Notes: generated by a model not told the origin, from the letters alone. A stretch of 64,000 nt of DNA from Anthopleura xanthogrammica (GCA_964019055.1 OZ025217.1:2444501-2508500), one strand, 5' to 3'. Shown: positions 14,190-28,155, counted from the first letter of the stretch. Made by a program: numbers and translations.

Positions 14190-17100
14190 TCTCTGCACTC
14201 ATGATACTTTGTTTTAAAGTTTTACACTTTAACTAATCAACATATATTTATTCCACATTTACGAGAAACCAGACAATATCTACGTATTTTCCAAGATGGG
14301 TCTTAATTACTAAACCATCTGACCGGCACACTTCAAAAATATTTAACATCTCATCATATTTCTTTGCAGTTTTGTCAAGATTGGAGAAGATCTATAAAGA
14401 ACCTCAGCCTCTGAACTGAAAACAGAATAACTGAAGACTTTACTTACTTCATAAAAAGTCAGCCATCACAAGTAAGTCACTGCCATCTCAGCGTTTTGTA
14501 AGTCTCAGTGTTTGCTCCCAAAAGCCTTTTAATTAGCCAGCAGATAAAAACCTTTTCAGACCATCTTAGCTTCCTCTTCACTCAAAGAGATCGCCAAACA
14601 TTTTTAAGCAGGTATTTCCGGTATGTTTTGAGGAGTCTTTTAGAAGTTTACTCTTAGGATTTCTGCTACAAAAACCTAAGCGCAACTCAAACACCCAATG
14701 TCTTACTCTCTGAATTCTCATCATTCTTCTAGAAAGCGGAGAAAGTAAACAAAAATATCTTTCGCTTTAAATTGCTCCTCAAAAAATTCGTTTTTAAAAA
14801 ATATCGGAAACTTTTCCACGAGTTTCCCGCCCCAAACTGTTCACAAAGTAAATAAGCAGACAACTTCTTAATACAGAGAAAATCTTTAAAGTCTATCTTC
14901 GTGGATATAAATAATTGCACTCTGAGCTCCTAAGAGCATTCATTTTAGTGAAATTGAATTTTTTGTACGTTCTACAATATTTCTAAGCGGGAAAATTATT
15001 CTAGTGTAGTCATGTTTCTCACTAAATGACAGTAATTACCATCGCAGCTATCACGAGTATTGTTGAGTAATAGTTAGGCCTTGATTATCAAAACAAAACT
15101 AGGAGTACTGGTGCTGACAATCTTGATCTCTTTAATACACGCAATGTTTATTCTGATATTGTTGGTTGGCATCAGAATGCATTAATACCGTTTGCCTCCA
15201 AGAGTGCTCCTCTCTGGAAAGGACCTTAGGGATGACGACAGATAGAAATTATCCATATCACTGATATCATGAATAGTTTAAAAAGCCAGTAAGTTTAGTT
15301 GCCATTGTTTTTAGAAAACAACTTTTGAATAAGTTAAATTATAGCAATTTCTATTGGTTTTCTACTGTTGCGCATGCTCAAATAAGGTGACCGCTGTAAG
15401 CTCAGTTTGCAACAATATTGTATTTGAAATGCGTTAAAGCATATTACTGAAAAGTTGAGGCGAGCTGGTTATAGTACTTTTGTTGCTGAACGGAAGGACT
15501 GGAGGCTCAAACAACTTAGTCCACTGAGCCTTCGTGCTTCCTGGTCAGCCGGGAATAGCGTTCATCACTGCTGACCATGACGAACGCAGGCTCTGGAAAT
15601 GAGATTGGTGAACAAACGACCATATAAGATAAATTTACCATAAAAATTATTATTTTGCATTGCGGATTGAGCAGATTCAATGTTATTCTTACTAGTACAA
15701 ACGAAAAGAGATCAACCGCGTTCACAATTTTTTTCTTACTGCGCATGCTCATCGTGCGCATGCAGTAAGAAATGAGGGCTTTGGGAACGAGATTAAAAAG
15801 AGACAAGAGATGCAAACCATGATAAGACCAAATTATTAGTGCGCATGCGCAGGGCAACTTTAGTGTCCAAGGTTGACAGTCCTATTACATTCCAACAAGA
15901 TGTAGTTATTCTTAGCCCATGCGATTAAATTCTTTTAATGTCCTTTTAATGAATAATGAAGTTGTAGATGTGAGTGACATTTCCTTTTGAAGGAAATTAA
16001 TCCATTTTCAAAACAGAAGTGCAACCACAACATTGTCAGAGTATTATTAGTATTATAAACATTCCTATGAAGAAAACGTTGGTGCGGCCATGTTGGATGA
16101 TGTAGCAGTACTGAGAGCGAATTAATTTCCAACGAAAAATATTTTGATACATACATACATAGTTTATTCAAATCGCAAATAAATTGTTGACAACTAGTAA
16201 AAATAAGAGCAAATACGAGCAAAAGGCGATACAAATCGGACAACAAAGCTAAATAATAGGCGACTTGAAAGGAAGTTATGAGGTTAACCCTATGTAAAAA
16301 CTCCCCTTAAATTGACAAATTTAACCTTACCAGCATTGTAACTAGTTCCATCATTGTCTTTCTTCCATATAATTGTTTCCTTATACTTACATGTGTGTAA
16401 ATTAATTATAAAGCCGAAAATGATCGTGACGTTTCTCGAGTCGACCAACACGATTTGACGCATGCGCATAACTGTACTTTATACAGTTCTGTCATCATAG
16501 GAATTAAGGAAATTCCACTGGAATGGGAATCTGGTACCTTACTACATAACTCGTGTTTTTATTCTGCCATATCACTTCTGTTTTCTCCTAGTGAAAATTA
16601 CAAACACATGGGTTAGTTTCAAGTGACCATAGCCTGTTCTTCTTAGATAAGATACATCTAGACAGCTCTACGGAAAAGCCTGTCATTTCGTAGCTTTGTC
16701 CACAAACGCCACAAAAATACAATGTTGGCGAAGCTCACGAACCCAAAAAACCGCAGTTTTACTGTTATGACCAGAATAATTTACAAATGACTAAAAATTG
16801 TGGGTGTTTGGTGAGGCTTTGAGAGCCACAAGGATTACTTGCTCGAGAGACATGTCTGAATGTCGTGCTTTTGGTTTAGCTCTCATCCAATACTTTGTGA
16901 GTCAATCTTGTTTTTCGTGTTAAAAATCATAGATATCAAAAGATACGCATCGCTAGTATTAGCCGTAGTTAAGACTTGGTGATAGAGGGATCATTGGGAA
17001 CCAAATTGAACTCTGCAAATTTTTTTATAGTTTTTCAATAACTGAATACTATTTAGGTGATACTGAAAACAAGACACGACATCCTTGAAATGTCTCTTCC

Positions 17101-17270
17101 TCATTGAAATAAAAGTGGAGTGGAACTGATTTTAATGGATAAGTTTTGTGGACGCGCTGTGCAATTTAACGGGAAATCGGGAAGATTTTCGTAAATATCG
17201 AAGAATAACTCTAGTTTGCGAGAAAGTAATGAAAGAAAATGCTTTTATACTAGCAGCATATATCAGTTTG
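14190..17270. other. No gene seen; GCGCATGC-rich palindrome
   Basis: A near-palindrome with TTTCTTACTGC / GCAGTAAGAAA arms around two GCGCATG motifs lies at 15732-15772. Segments near 15530-15620 and 44225-44335 share AGGCTCTGG-type motifs that look like old dispersed elements. No exon recognised. Confidence 0.4.
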
Positions 17271-17277
17271 AAATGAA

Positions 17278-17600
17278 TTGGATGAATGAAAGAATGAAAG
17301 AATGAATGAATGAAAGAATGAATGAATGAAAGAATGAAAGAATGAAAGAATGAAAGAATGAAAGAATGAAAGAATGAAAGAATGAAAGAATGAAAGAATG
17401 AAAGAATGAAAGAATGAAAGAATGAAAGAATGAAAGAATGAAAGAATGAAAGAATGAAAGAATGAAAGAATGAAAGAATGAAAGAATGAAAGAATGAAAG
17501 AATGAAAGAATGAAAGAATGAAAGAATGAAAGAATGAAAGAATGAAAGAATGAAAGAATGAAAGGAAAGAAAGAAAAGAAAGAAAGAAAGAAAGAAAGAA
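17278..17600. repeat. (AATGAAAG)n tandem array grading into (GAAA)n
   Basis: About 35 copies of an 8-bp unit, nearly perfect from 17330 to 17563, then GAAA repeats to about 17600. The open frames on the - strand (Phe/His/Ser/Ile/Leu repeats) are products of the repeat, not genes. Confidence 0.95.
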
Positions 17601-18091
17601 AGCAACGAAAGGAAAAGGAAGGAAAGACAGGGAGAAAGAAGGAAAGTATTATCCTCATCAAATTAAAACAAAATCTTTCCCTCAGTTTCTAATTCCTATA
17701 TTAGCTTACTCTGACACAATTTTCTTATCTTCGAAATTCTTGACTAAAACAGTCGGCCAAATATGTTTTCGTGTCTCGAGTTTCTTTTGTTTCAAGTATA
17801 TCGAGTGCACCATATTTATAGCTTTGTTTATTTGTACTTCATATTTTCTTTATTTTCAATATAAGAAGTTATTTACCTTAGATATAAGGTGTATAAATAT
17901 TGTAAAACAATGATAAATGCAAGTGTCATGTAATGGATGTGTCTTCGACGCTATTGATAAACTTTGCTGACCTCGTTAGAGGAGTTTTCTTTTTACTGCT
18001 AATGGTTTGTAAGAATTTTAATCCTTTTTCTACCACCTATGAATTTTATAAAGATTAGAAAAAACAATTTTAGTTTGGTGATACCCAGAAA

Positions 18092-18482
18092 TAACCTCTA
18101 GGCTGATCTAAGTCAGGGCATGGCTAACTCACAGATCAATCCCTGAAACAACCTCTGGGCTGATCTAAATCAGGGTGAGGCTAACTCACAGATCAAACCC
18201 TGAAACAACCTCTTGGCTGATCTAAGTCAGGGCATGGCTAACTCACAGATCACACCCTGAAACAACCTCTGGGCTGATCTAAATCAGGGTGAGGCTAACT
18301 CACAGATCGAATTGGAATTTAGCTTGTTAGGCTTTGTGGATGGAGTAGAACTGAAGAACCCGAAGAAAAACCCCCGAATCAAGGGAGAGACCTAACAAAC
18401 TCTCCTCACATTTGATGCTGAGCCAGGAATTGAACCCGAGACCCCAGAGATGAGATGCGACCGCTACATCACCCTTGATTCC
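18092..18482 (-). mobile_element. tRNA-derived SINE with about four 60-bp tail repeats
   Basis: Read on the - strand. It starts near 18482 with a tRNA-like head (GATGTAGCGGTCGCATCTCA and a B-box-like GGGTTCAATTCC), then a body ending at AAATTCCAATTCGATCTGTG. Next come about four tandem ~60-bp units, each with GATCTGTGAGTTAGCC and CAGCCCAGAGGTTGTTTC. The body contains the GGGTTTTTCTTCGGGTTCTT-type segment shared with the copy at 19.1 kb. Confidence 0.6.
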
Positions 18483-19106
18483 ATTAAGTTAACTCCCATC
18501 ATCATGAATACACCACAAAAATAAGGAATTATTTTAACAGTATTTTAAACAGTATTCAAACTTCCACAAGGCTAAATTAAGTTGTTCCCATAGAAACAAA
18601 ATATTTAAAAAATGCCGGGGCACATTTATTATGGCAGTGTTCTCCCTATTGGAAATCAATTCTTTGACGATTGATTTGATTTTTATCTTATCTCGGAAAT
18701 TGTTCTAAAAATATTTATTTTGATATTCGTTTTCAATTATGTTTGCTGTAGTTCAAATAACTTTTAGGTTATTCGCGTTGTGAGGTCTTCTTACTCTCAT
18801 CCTCCTCCTTCTTCTCTTTCTCGCGTGAATCTTTGCCAAGAAAACTATTTTTTATTTATAATTCAATTAGGAACTCAAAAACTTTAAAAATCGCAAGCGA
18901 CTTAATCCCATTTCATATTACTTTGTGGTCGGCTTTATTTATTTTTACAATTGAAAAACCCAGGGCGTTTGTCTCCCCACTCTCTATACGCTTCCGGACC
19001 TCATTAGAATTATCTTCGTTGTAGCGTAATTAAAAATGGAACAGTATTTTCTTCCTTTTTAAAACTCACTAAAGTCACGTCGAATTTCGTTTTTAAAATG
19101 CATGTC

Positions 19107-19265
19107 TAGGTTGCGTATCGGTGGAGCGCTCGCCTCTCGCCAATGCGACCTGGGCTCGTTGTCGTATGTTCTCTCCTGTGCTTCGAGGGTTTTTTCTCCG
19201 GTTTTCCTCCCTCCGCAAGATCAATTTCTAAATTCCAATTCAATCTCAGAATCAGAGGGTTGTAT
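19107..19265 (+). mobile_element. SINE copy of the same family, + orientation
   Basis: tRNA-like head with an A-box-like segment (TATCGGTGGAGCGCTCGCC) and a B-box-like segment (GACCTGGGCTCGTTGTCG), then the GGGTTTTTTCTCCGG and TTTCTAAATTCCAATTC body blocks. It lacks the tandem tail units. Open frames here are fortuitous. Confidence 0.55.
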
Positions 19266-19794
19266 GTTAGATAACTCTTATAGTTGCATGCGAAGCTCTG
19301 CGCTTGTATCCCTCTTTTTGCTTTGAAGCGTGACACATGTCTCATTAGCAATATAACCGAAATTCAATTCCCTCTGTCAAGTGAAAACGTTTATTTACAT
19401 AAACGGACATGGTTAGTTCTTGCTCAATTCAACATCTATTTAGCGTTATCTTACTCTCCATCTTCACACCTATCGTAGCGTAATTGTATTTCTGATTGGG
19501 ACCCCACGCTGAGTGGCTGACTTTACTTTACTCTTAAATGAACGAACGGCCATCATATCAAATATGGCGCTTTGAGGGATTTGTGATAAGAGCTTGAACC
19601 ACTAGTGACCTCTGAGGTAAACTGTCTTGTTAGCGAAAATGATTTGCTTAATATAACCGTTTAGAGAAGATTAATTTCGCCTCAAGCCATAAAATGTTTG
19701 ACACCGTACGTTGTAATGAGACTGCAAACACTGGTAATAATGTCTTTACGATTTGACCAATGTAATGTTCATAATGTACATAATATAAATTGTA

Positions 19795-19954
19795 TCAGTA
19801 ATATAGTAGTGATAGTGGTGGTGGTGGCACCAGTAGCAGTAGTTTTAGTAGCAGCAGCATGCTGAAACCGGAGGTAGTATATAACACATGCAGTTGTAGC
19901 AGCAGCAGTAGTAGTAGCAGCAGCAGTAGTAGTAGCAGCCGCAGCAGTAGTAGT

Positions 19955-19985
<31 letters not shown>

Positions 19986-20085
19986 TAAGCAGTAGCAGCA
20001 GCAGTAGCAGTAGTATAAGCAGTAGCGCAGTAGCAGTAGCAATAGCAGTAGTAGTAGTAGTGGTGGCAGTAGCAGCAGCAGCATC
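19795..20085. repeat. Compound trinucleotide array (AGC/AGT/GTG)
   Basis: AGCAGCAGTAGT-type units with no stop in several frames produce Ser-, Ala/Thr- and Cys/Tyr-rich spurious frames. No flanking coding sequence or splice context. Confidence 0.93.
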
Positions 20086-20089
20086 TGAC

Positions 20090-23000
20090 GGAGCTATAGA
20101 GAGAAGAACAAGAAACCCTTTGCATTATAGAAGTAAATTAGTGTATCAGTTGTTGCATTTTCCAGTTTTAGTACTTTTATTATATTTCTCAGTTTGCAAT
20201 AATTAAGTCAGTAGTTGCGGTGGTATTCTCGAAGTAGCCGACCTTTTGTTTTAGAATAATAAGTTCACTAAAGTATTCTCTATTCATATCAAACAGACAT
20301 CTCATATCGCGCGACCGGTAGATTTTATCATCAACCCAAAAACATGGAGCCAGTACAAAGGGTCCTCTGTGTGTACCTTTTGACACTGGAGATCTATTTA
20401 GGTAGAAAAGATTTGATGATATCTCTCTCGGGGTTATCTAACATCACGAATCCATAACCAATCATTGGTTCAAGGACTTTGAAGCTTTCACAAAACAAAG
20501 TTTAGATTTAAGAGTATAAACGTTTGATGCCGGGACGTAGAAGTCTAGCGGCATCTAGCCTTAACCATGAGGTTAGAATTAGTTCTCACGGTACAACCAG
20601 ATCATTACATTCTCTGAACTCTTATCTTCGTGCCCTCCAAGATCAGAGATAAGAAATAGCACATGAGGCAACACAGAACTTCTCGCGGAAACGTCACCAG
20701 GTTTTGGTATGTAAATTGGCTGGCAGCTGCCGTCCCCTCTTGCTGATAAGAACCCTAAACGTATCTTCTGACAAAACTGACACTAGAGCCTCGGTTTACT
20801 TAGTTTTGTTTATTCTGGAGATCATCTTCAAGGCCTGAATAAAACAAACACACAAAATACTTTTCCCTTAAACTATTTTGGATTGAGAAAGGCTGGAGTA
20901 GGTCAGATAATGGCAGGCGTGTTGTGATGTGTGGTCTAGTATCTATGGATAACAAGGAGCGGATAGCTTTAACCAACACCCGCTAAGTTGACATAAAGAT
21001 CCGATAATTGACTCCAAATCTCGTCGCATTTCCCTTAAAAGTGCAGAACCTTTAGGGATCCACTCGAGACAAATTACCCATTGAGTCCATTCCGAAACAT
21101 CAACGCAGTTCCTCATTAAAGTGCCTTGTTGTGTCGTTCTTTCCAGCCTGGTTCATTTTGGTCGGGAACTTCGTCAGGCCTGGTCAAAAGGTGCAGATAG
21201 AGGAAGCATTGAAATCGAAGCGCGACCTCAAGGGAATACCATTTGCTGCCGCAACTTGAAGGAGAAGGTACAACCACCAACTAAACTATCAGGTACGTCC
21301 AATGGATCTTTCTTTCTCTATTAATTCCATTCATAACTTATATATAAGAATACAAGCAAAGAAGCTATGAGTTTCTTGTTTGACTGAAATATATTTAGCG
21401 ATGTTTCCGGTTTTTTTCTAATTTTAAGAAACTTGAATAGAAACACATGCACTGTTGCACACCAGACGGCGACCGAATCCTGCCCTCAATGTACTTGGTC
21501 GCACTTTCATATTATCGTAAAATCGCTCCATTATCCAGGATAATTTTGAGCTAAGAATCTTAAGAGTCAAATTAGTAAAGTTACAAATGAACTTTGGGCT
21601 TTTCTGTAGGACCTGACTTTGATTTTAGCGATTATACGGCTTGATTGCATTAGTTCAGTTGTTTGGAGATAACATCGGTTTTAGCTTAACTCGGTTCAAA
21701 GATGTCGCTGTATTCTCTGTAATTTTGGGTAATTAGCTTCTCTGAACACAGTCGTATTTTCTGATAGATTGACTAAATTAGCGGTTTGTTCTCGCTCCAG
21801 CCAGATACCACAGTCTGCCCCAGTGTACCTTCGCCCCCTACAACTCATAGTGTATCTGACAAGAGCACAATGGGGGCGTATTCTCCCTCAATTCAAAGAA
21901 ACAACCTCGCAAACTACCACACAACTCGAATACGTCCTCATAAACACCTTTGATGTTTTCTTTTTTCCTCTTTAAGTCTTATATATATTGCCATTAGTTA
22001 TTTTTTCGCGGGTTTATTGCAATCATTCTAAACATCATATTCATGAACCTCTTAGTTCGTTGTGATTTTTTAGATCAGTACTGAAAGAAATAGAGCTAAA
22101 ATCGCCAAGTGCTGTCGGAATAAAGTAATTTAAGGAACTCGGAATACAGCTTTTGAATTCTTAAATGTTTTTATTAATTTTCGATTTATCATTTTTTGAT
22201 GTATAAAGTGCTCATAAGGTTAGAGAATGTTAACATTTTTTCCGCAGCAAGGACCCCCTGGTGATGCATGAAAAGTACAAAACAATTCTTACTTTTTTTT
22301 ATTTGTGCATTTTAAAAGTATTCTATCAATAAGGATATTCTGAATGATTTTCAACTGGAGATAATTTCAACCACTGTGTTGGCATAGGACTTAAGAAACC
22401 TTTTCTTGTCGTTAACAAAAGAATAATTGCCTGATTTTATCTCTTGATCCAGAAAAATGACAAATCAACAAGCGGTCAAGCGTGATAAATATTGGATAAC
22501 TAGTCCAGTCCCATCTCTAACTGGATTAATACATCCTTCCTTTAAGAATCACGACTATGTTGGTCTTTTAGTTTCTCTTAAATGAATTATAATCCTTCCC
22601 AAATTGTATATTTTTATATTTGATTTTATAGTATTTATTTGTTTGTTATATCTATCCCGTGCGTTAACGAATCCGCATGCACGAATGACGTCACAGGTAT
22701 GATTTGACACCCGTTTTACTAAACAAATAGATCATGATTTCACTTCTTGTGGTTATTGAAATCCCCGCGGTGAGTTTAATCGGTGTTAAGTCTGTGCGAT
22801 CCTTAATGTGATTTAGGCATTTAGTTGGTTTTTTCTTCATATTTCTTTCTGCTCCTTAGCCTTGTCAGACCCCATTTAGCCCTTGTTAGTACTATCTTTG
22901 ATCCTTTCCTGTCTGGACGGTCGTCTACGTAGCTACAGCGGTTGGTTTTTAATTTGTGTTCCGATCTGGCCATCTGTCTCGGTCTGTCACAATCTCATTA

Positions 23001-24190
23001 GTATGGAAATGTAATGAAAACAGGAGTCCTGTTACGCGCGTCGATCGTACACGTCACACGCGTCTGTGTTTTGGCGCCAAAACGGTTGACAAAATAAATT
23101 GGCGCCAATTATTTGTTTATCCACGTTTTAGTTTTAGCGATATCGCTGAATGAATGAACAATGGATCAGATACAGATAAAATCATCGCAAAAGCAAGCCT
23201 TATAAACTAGAATTTCTACAACAAAAATACACAAAAGTTTAGTCTTAAGGCTTAATTTATATCTCGTATGACAATGGTTTTTACAACCTTTGGCCTTGGT
23301 TTTGCCAGCTTTGTTTTTGTGTTAGGATCTCAATATAATAAGGTTACGAGACACCAAAGCAAAACAATATCAGTGGTGCATGTAAATTAATGTGGATCAA
23401 TATTTTAAGATCTATTGTAATCGGTTTCCCTGTAATAGGTTAGCTCTTGTTTTATGTCGGATGCAAAATTATGAATTCATGAGAACCGAGAAAGAAAAAG
23501 ATGCTATCAATCTCTTTACTCTACTTTTTTTTCCGAATCCTATATCCATTCTTATTACGTACTTCCATTTTTTCCTTCTGTACCCGGCATTGTGACCGCC
23601 ACGGTACAGTGGCCCGTTCGTACTGCGAGTTTTTCACGTATATAGTTACACGAATTTTGCTCTAAGATAAATATTCGTAAGTGTGGTTTTGCTAGTGGCT
23701 TACGACTCACGGTCCCTTGGTCAGTGGATCCCTACCGAATACAATTCTCTCTTTTTGGTAGCTTGTTTTTTGTAACGGTAAATCCCGTGCCGTTAACCAC
23801 ATTAAGTTTGTAGGGTTTCTCTATTTTTTCATGTTTTCCAACGTCAAACCTCAAGAATGATAACAAGGAAAAAAGTTAGAAAACTCAAACGGGCCGTCTT
23901 CTTTTATTGTGGGTTAAAATCCGCAATATGGTGACACACAGCAATTATTTTATATTCGTTGCACTGCATATTTTTTATTTTCCTTTGCCGTTTCTGTTTG
24001 TGTGGCTGTAGCAGGGTTTCACCTGCGTTCATGATGATTTTTTGTTTCGTCTCTTGACGTCAGTAGCTTATAATTTAGTCAAACCTTTCTAACTTTACTT
24101 TAATGGTTGAACAAGTCGCACGTGAACGGCCTGGTCAGTCCTGATCGAGGAAGATTTGTACTGGAGACTGGGTTGGGTAACTGACCATGT
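20090..24190. other. No gene seen
   Basis: No recognisable exon. A good donor-like CTATCAG|GTACGT at 21291-21297 could end a non-coding exon, but nothing else supports one. Confidence 0.4.
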
Positions 24191-24199
24191 ATTCGTGCT

Positions 24200-24665
24200 T
24201 AAGGCATTGTGATGTCATTATCGTGTCCATTGTGATTTCATTATCGTGTCAATGTGATGTCGTTATCATCGTGATGAATAGTAGACATGGTAATGTCGTC
24301 ATTGTGACCGTGTCATCGTGTCATTGTAATGTCAGGATAATCACTGGTGATAATGTTATTATATAAGTTGATGTGATGTCATTACACAATTATTGTAATG
24401 TAATCATAAGTTACTGTGACGTCATTACACATTCATTGTGATGTCATCATAAGTTACTGTGATGTCATTACACATTCATGGTGATGTCATAAGTTACTGT
24501 GATGTCATTACACATTCATCGTGATGTCATAAGTTACTGTGACGTCAAATCACAGTCATTGTGATGTGTAATCATAAGCTATTGCGATGTCATTACACAT
24601 TCATTGTGATGCAATCATAATTTACTGTGATGTCATTACACAGTCATTGTGATGTCATCATAATA
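24200..24665. repeat. Imperfect array of GTGATGTCATTAC-type units
   Basis: About 20 copies of GTGATGTCA or TGACGTCA spaced every 10-40 bp, alternating with CATAAGTTACT and ACACATTCATT segments. The repeated octamer is CRE-like (TGATGTCA, and TGACGTCA in some units). Confidence 0.8.
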
Positions 24666-25030
24666 TTCCACGCATGCGCAGTCTCCAATCGTTTGGAGCA
24701 AAAATTAGCTCGTCTCATCATGTTTCAAAAGTTAACTACAGAAGCTACAGAAGCGCGCCTGAATTATAAAGTGAAATGATTGTTGAATAACTCAGTGTGA
24801 GTTCGATGGTGATTTGTATTCAAGTATGTGGTTCCGCAGGGTTAGAGTGTTGGTGCAATGTGGAACAAGTCTAGTCGCAGTCCAGACAGTTCCAGAAACA
24901 AATAATCTCGATGATCTCGATCGTGTAGGCGTTTCTAAAGTAATCAAATATATGACTTCATAGTTCATTTACAACCCATTAAATGTGTGGTTTTCTGTTG
25001 TATAACCTTCTCATTTGCATATCGATCTCA

Positions 25031-25300
25031 TTGCGCATGTTTTTTCGGGATTTTTCAGTTTCTATTTTCTAATCTTTCCGATATATGGTGAAAAATACAT
25101 CCTTCCAAAGTTTAGTAAAATGATGTGAAAATAACATCTCAACTTTGATATTACTCCAAGTTGCGCATTGCGCATTTTTTTTCCGGGAATTTTCAGTTCC
25201 TATTTTCTAATCTTTCCGATGTATGGTGAAAAATACCTCCTTTCAAAGTTAAGTAAAATGATGTGAAAATAACATCTCAACTTTGATTTTTCTCCAAGTT
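25031..25300. repeat. Direct duplication of a ~134-bp segment
   Basis: Two copies from CATTGCGCAT through TTTTCTAATCTTTCCGAT and AAAATGATGTGAAAATAACA to CTCAACTTTGAT, about 134 bp apart and over 90% alike by eye. Confidence 0.8.
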
Positions 25301-25309
25301 TGCCTAAAG

Positions 25310-28140
25310 CTATAAGTCGCAGCTAGATTTTTCCAGATATATACATCCCACATGAAAAGGAGTGACTATGGGTTATTAGCCATCGGTTACTCAAAAAATG
25401 TGTTGGGTCTGTTGGTCAAAGCGAGGGGTTAATCACCTACAGTCTAGGGGCCGACAAACCTCTCCCTTGTTAGGCTTCGGCCGAGCTTCCTGATCAGTCT
25501 GTACTTACTCGGATAGCGGTGTCGAGGCCGAAACCTCTTGCATAGCCGTAAATGCTTCGCGCTGCCATACTGCGCTTCACGGCACTGCGTCTGGATGTAT
25601 GGTCCAAAATTAGTAATTTTGAAACTGTTTTTAATCAGTCAAAGCATTAAGGTCGTGGTACGTTGTGCGTTTTATTTTCCTCTGATAATTTATGTCTTAG
25701 TAGAGTAATTGCTATGTGGGAGTTTTCTCATTTATATTATGTTACCAAGTCGTGTGTGGGTGTCATACAAAAGGTAAAATATAATAATGAATAACATAAG
25801 ATGTAAAGGAATTTTGTTCAAGCACAGAAAACGAGCAAAATGACACGTTCAAATCTTTTGGCTCATAATTTTTTTGTACTACGATACAAAAATACTACGA
25901 TAACCTCGGTAATTTTACATCTGATCTAACTGATTCACCGGAGCTAAAAATAAACTTCCACCTGTTTCCTTACTTTCATTTTTAATATTGAGTCGCTTAG
26001 CTCGTGTTGAGTTACCACAGATGTTATTATCTTGGTTTTCTATTAAAATGGAAGGTTGGAAGAAGATCTATCAGTCTCTCTCCCTGGTATGGGCGGGGAC
26101 TCGTTGCAAGGAGTGCTGCATGGGTGTTGTTTTCTCATAGTGCAGTTGTAATTCACCTCGCTCCAACCGTATTATCACACGATTCTTATCCGAATGGGCA
26201 ATACTTACTCGTTTTACCTTAACTGGATCAGTATTCTGCAGGAAAAGAGACAGTAAATTTAGGTACGTTTGATTGCGTTGAAGCGATAATTGTTAATTTA
26301 ATCGTTCAAAACCGATGTAAGACTGAATGAATGAAAAATATGCAGAATTGTTAAGTGTCGACTGAAAATCAAAGTATCTACTGGAATAGCCTTGATCATA
26401 GAAATACAATTGGTAAGAACAAATGTGCGGGAAAACTGAAAACAGCGTTATGCTTCAATTCAGTAGAACATACTAAGAAAGACCATAGGTTGGTCTACTA
26501 CAACGCTGAATAGAGTAACCGAGCTGGTGCAAGACAACCTACTAGTGGAAAAGCGACTTTTAGCGTTTATTTTATTTTATGCTTAGATTTTTATTCGCCC
26601 GCCTCTACGTCCTCAGATAGGGCTATACTATAAGGAGTACTAGGAACTAACTGAATAAACTGGCGACAACCGTATGAGACACCAGGCAAGCGCGGTATAC
26701 CCTAATGGTTGTTTTTCTGACAGCACGTCGGGTTTTTTTTTTAATATTGGAACGAAAAATAGGAAAAAATCCATGAAAATTTAGTAGAATAGTAGCAGGA
26801 GTTATTCACATTATTGCTGTTGTTGATTTTTCATACATCGGGATCATGTTTTTTTTCGCAAAAAAAAATTTTTCGATTTAATTTTCGAACTCGAGGTTTG
26901 CAATGTAGTCACAATAGTTCCGCTCTCTGAATGACAATATGTTTTAACACTTGTATTTAATGTTGTATCATCGAGATTGAACACTGACTTCCTTTACAGC
27001 AAAGCTTACCGATAAACGGGTTCATTTGATGTGCTTTTATATGTTACAAAAACCTCGGACTTTAATTCTCAGCTGTGAATTCTTGGCTGTAATTTCTTAA
27101 AAGAGACTTTTCCATTCAGGCGTAATTTTTCAAGGATTGTTTACCTCGTAATTCCTTTCGATGAGAGAGTATTTAAACAGCGACAAGGGTTTAATTCTTC
27201 AACTTATAAGGTCAAAGATTCTTGAATTTTTATTCTAGGAATTCCTGTGCAGTTAATGAGCATTCGTAGGGTTATTAGTGCCTTTTTTGCGGCTGTACGT
27301 TGAGTGGGAGTCGTCTGATTTGCCTTAACTTTGACATCTTTCAAGCAAATCCACTTTCCCACAACTGACCGTCTGTTCGTTAAGCTCAAATCTGGTTTGC
27401 GGGAGGCCCAAGACTTTGTGTCATCATCTGGTTTAACAATTTTATGAACTCCTGTCTAGAACCCGTGACCCTGGGTTTTTTTCTACAACTTACGCTTTAA
27501 AAAATTGCTTTAAAAAACGTTGTAACTGTTTTGCGCCATTTTGAAGGTAGTCAAAGTGATCACTAATGTTTGCGCTTACCAACCATGCTGCGCAGGCCTG
27601 GGACTAAAAACCCTCAAAGTCACAAGTTATTCAAGTTTTTCATCGTTTTGCTTGAGTTACGCTTAAGGACAGTTCGTGAATATGTATTTCGAGCGTTCTG
27701 GTTCAAAGAGCCACCGAGAGCTTCCCCGGCATATTTCCTATTGTTCGGCATGTCGTTAGCAAGCATACCTAGCTAATTACAATGTAAGCAAGAGTCTTAG
27801 ATTTTCAGAACTTGTGCTTTTGTGTTTAGGCTTGAAGCGCTAGTGTATATCTAGTAGTATCGTAGCTGATAGCATTCAAGGTCCTTTACATTAGATGGAA
27901 TTAGGATAAAAATTACAGTCCTCAGTTGGTACCAATGGGTTGAAAACTATTTTTTAAAGAATAATTGAGAAGTTTCTTAGCGTGTCATCGTCAGATGTAA
28001 GTTTAGAAAGTTGAACGTGTATAGTACTAAAAGAAACACAATTAGTGCGGAACTCTAAGCTCAAAACAAAACCTTTTTTTCTTTTAACATATGCAAACAT
28101 CATCAAAAATACTTCTTTGTTGTCTCTAATATATTTTTTT
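25310..28140. other. No gene seen upstream of the ADAMTSL coding start
   Basis: No supported exon. TTCTGCAG|GAAAAGAGACAGTAAATT...AG|GTACGT around 26233-26266 has acceptor and donor signals and could be a tiny 5' UTR exon; this is speculative. Confidence 0.35.
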
Positions 28141-28155
28141 ATTTTCTGCAGTAAC
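28141..28155 (+). other. Splice acceptor and 5' UTR start of the ADAMTSL coding exon 1
   Basis: A T-rich tract ending in TTTTCTGCAG stops at 28151, and the ATG follows after TAAC. This implies at least one upstream non-coding exon, which I could not place in the gene-poor 28 kb to the left. The open frame upstream of the ATG (from 28045) is probably intron read-through. Confidence 0.6.

Noticed and set aside
17132..17661. - strand frames of 132-157 codons rich in Phe, His, Ser, Ile and Leu
   Set aside because: Product of the (AATGAAAG)n array; no other coding signal.
19769..20206. Ser-, Ala/Thr- and Cys/Tyr-rich frames of 79-118 codons
   Set aside because: Trinucleotide repeat read in different frames.
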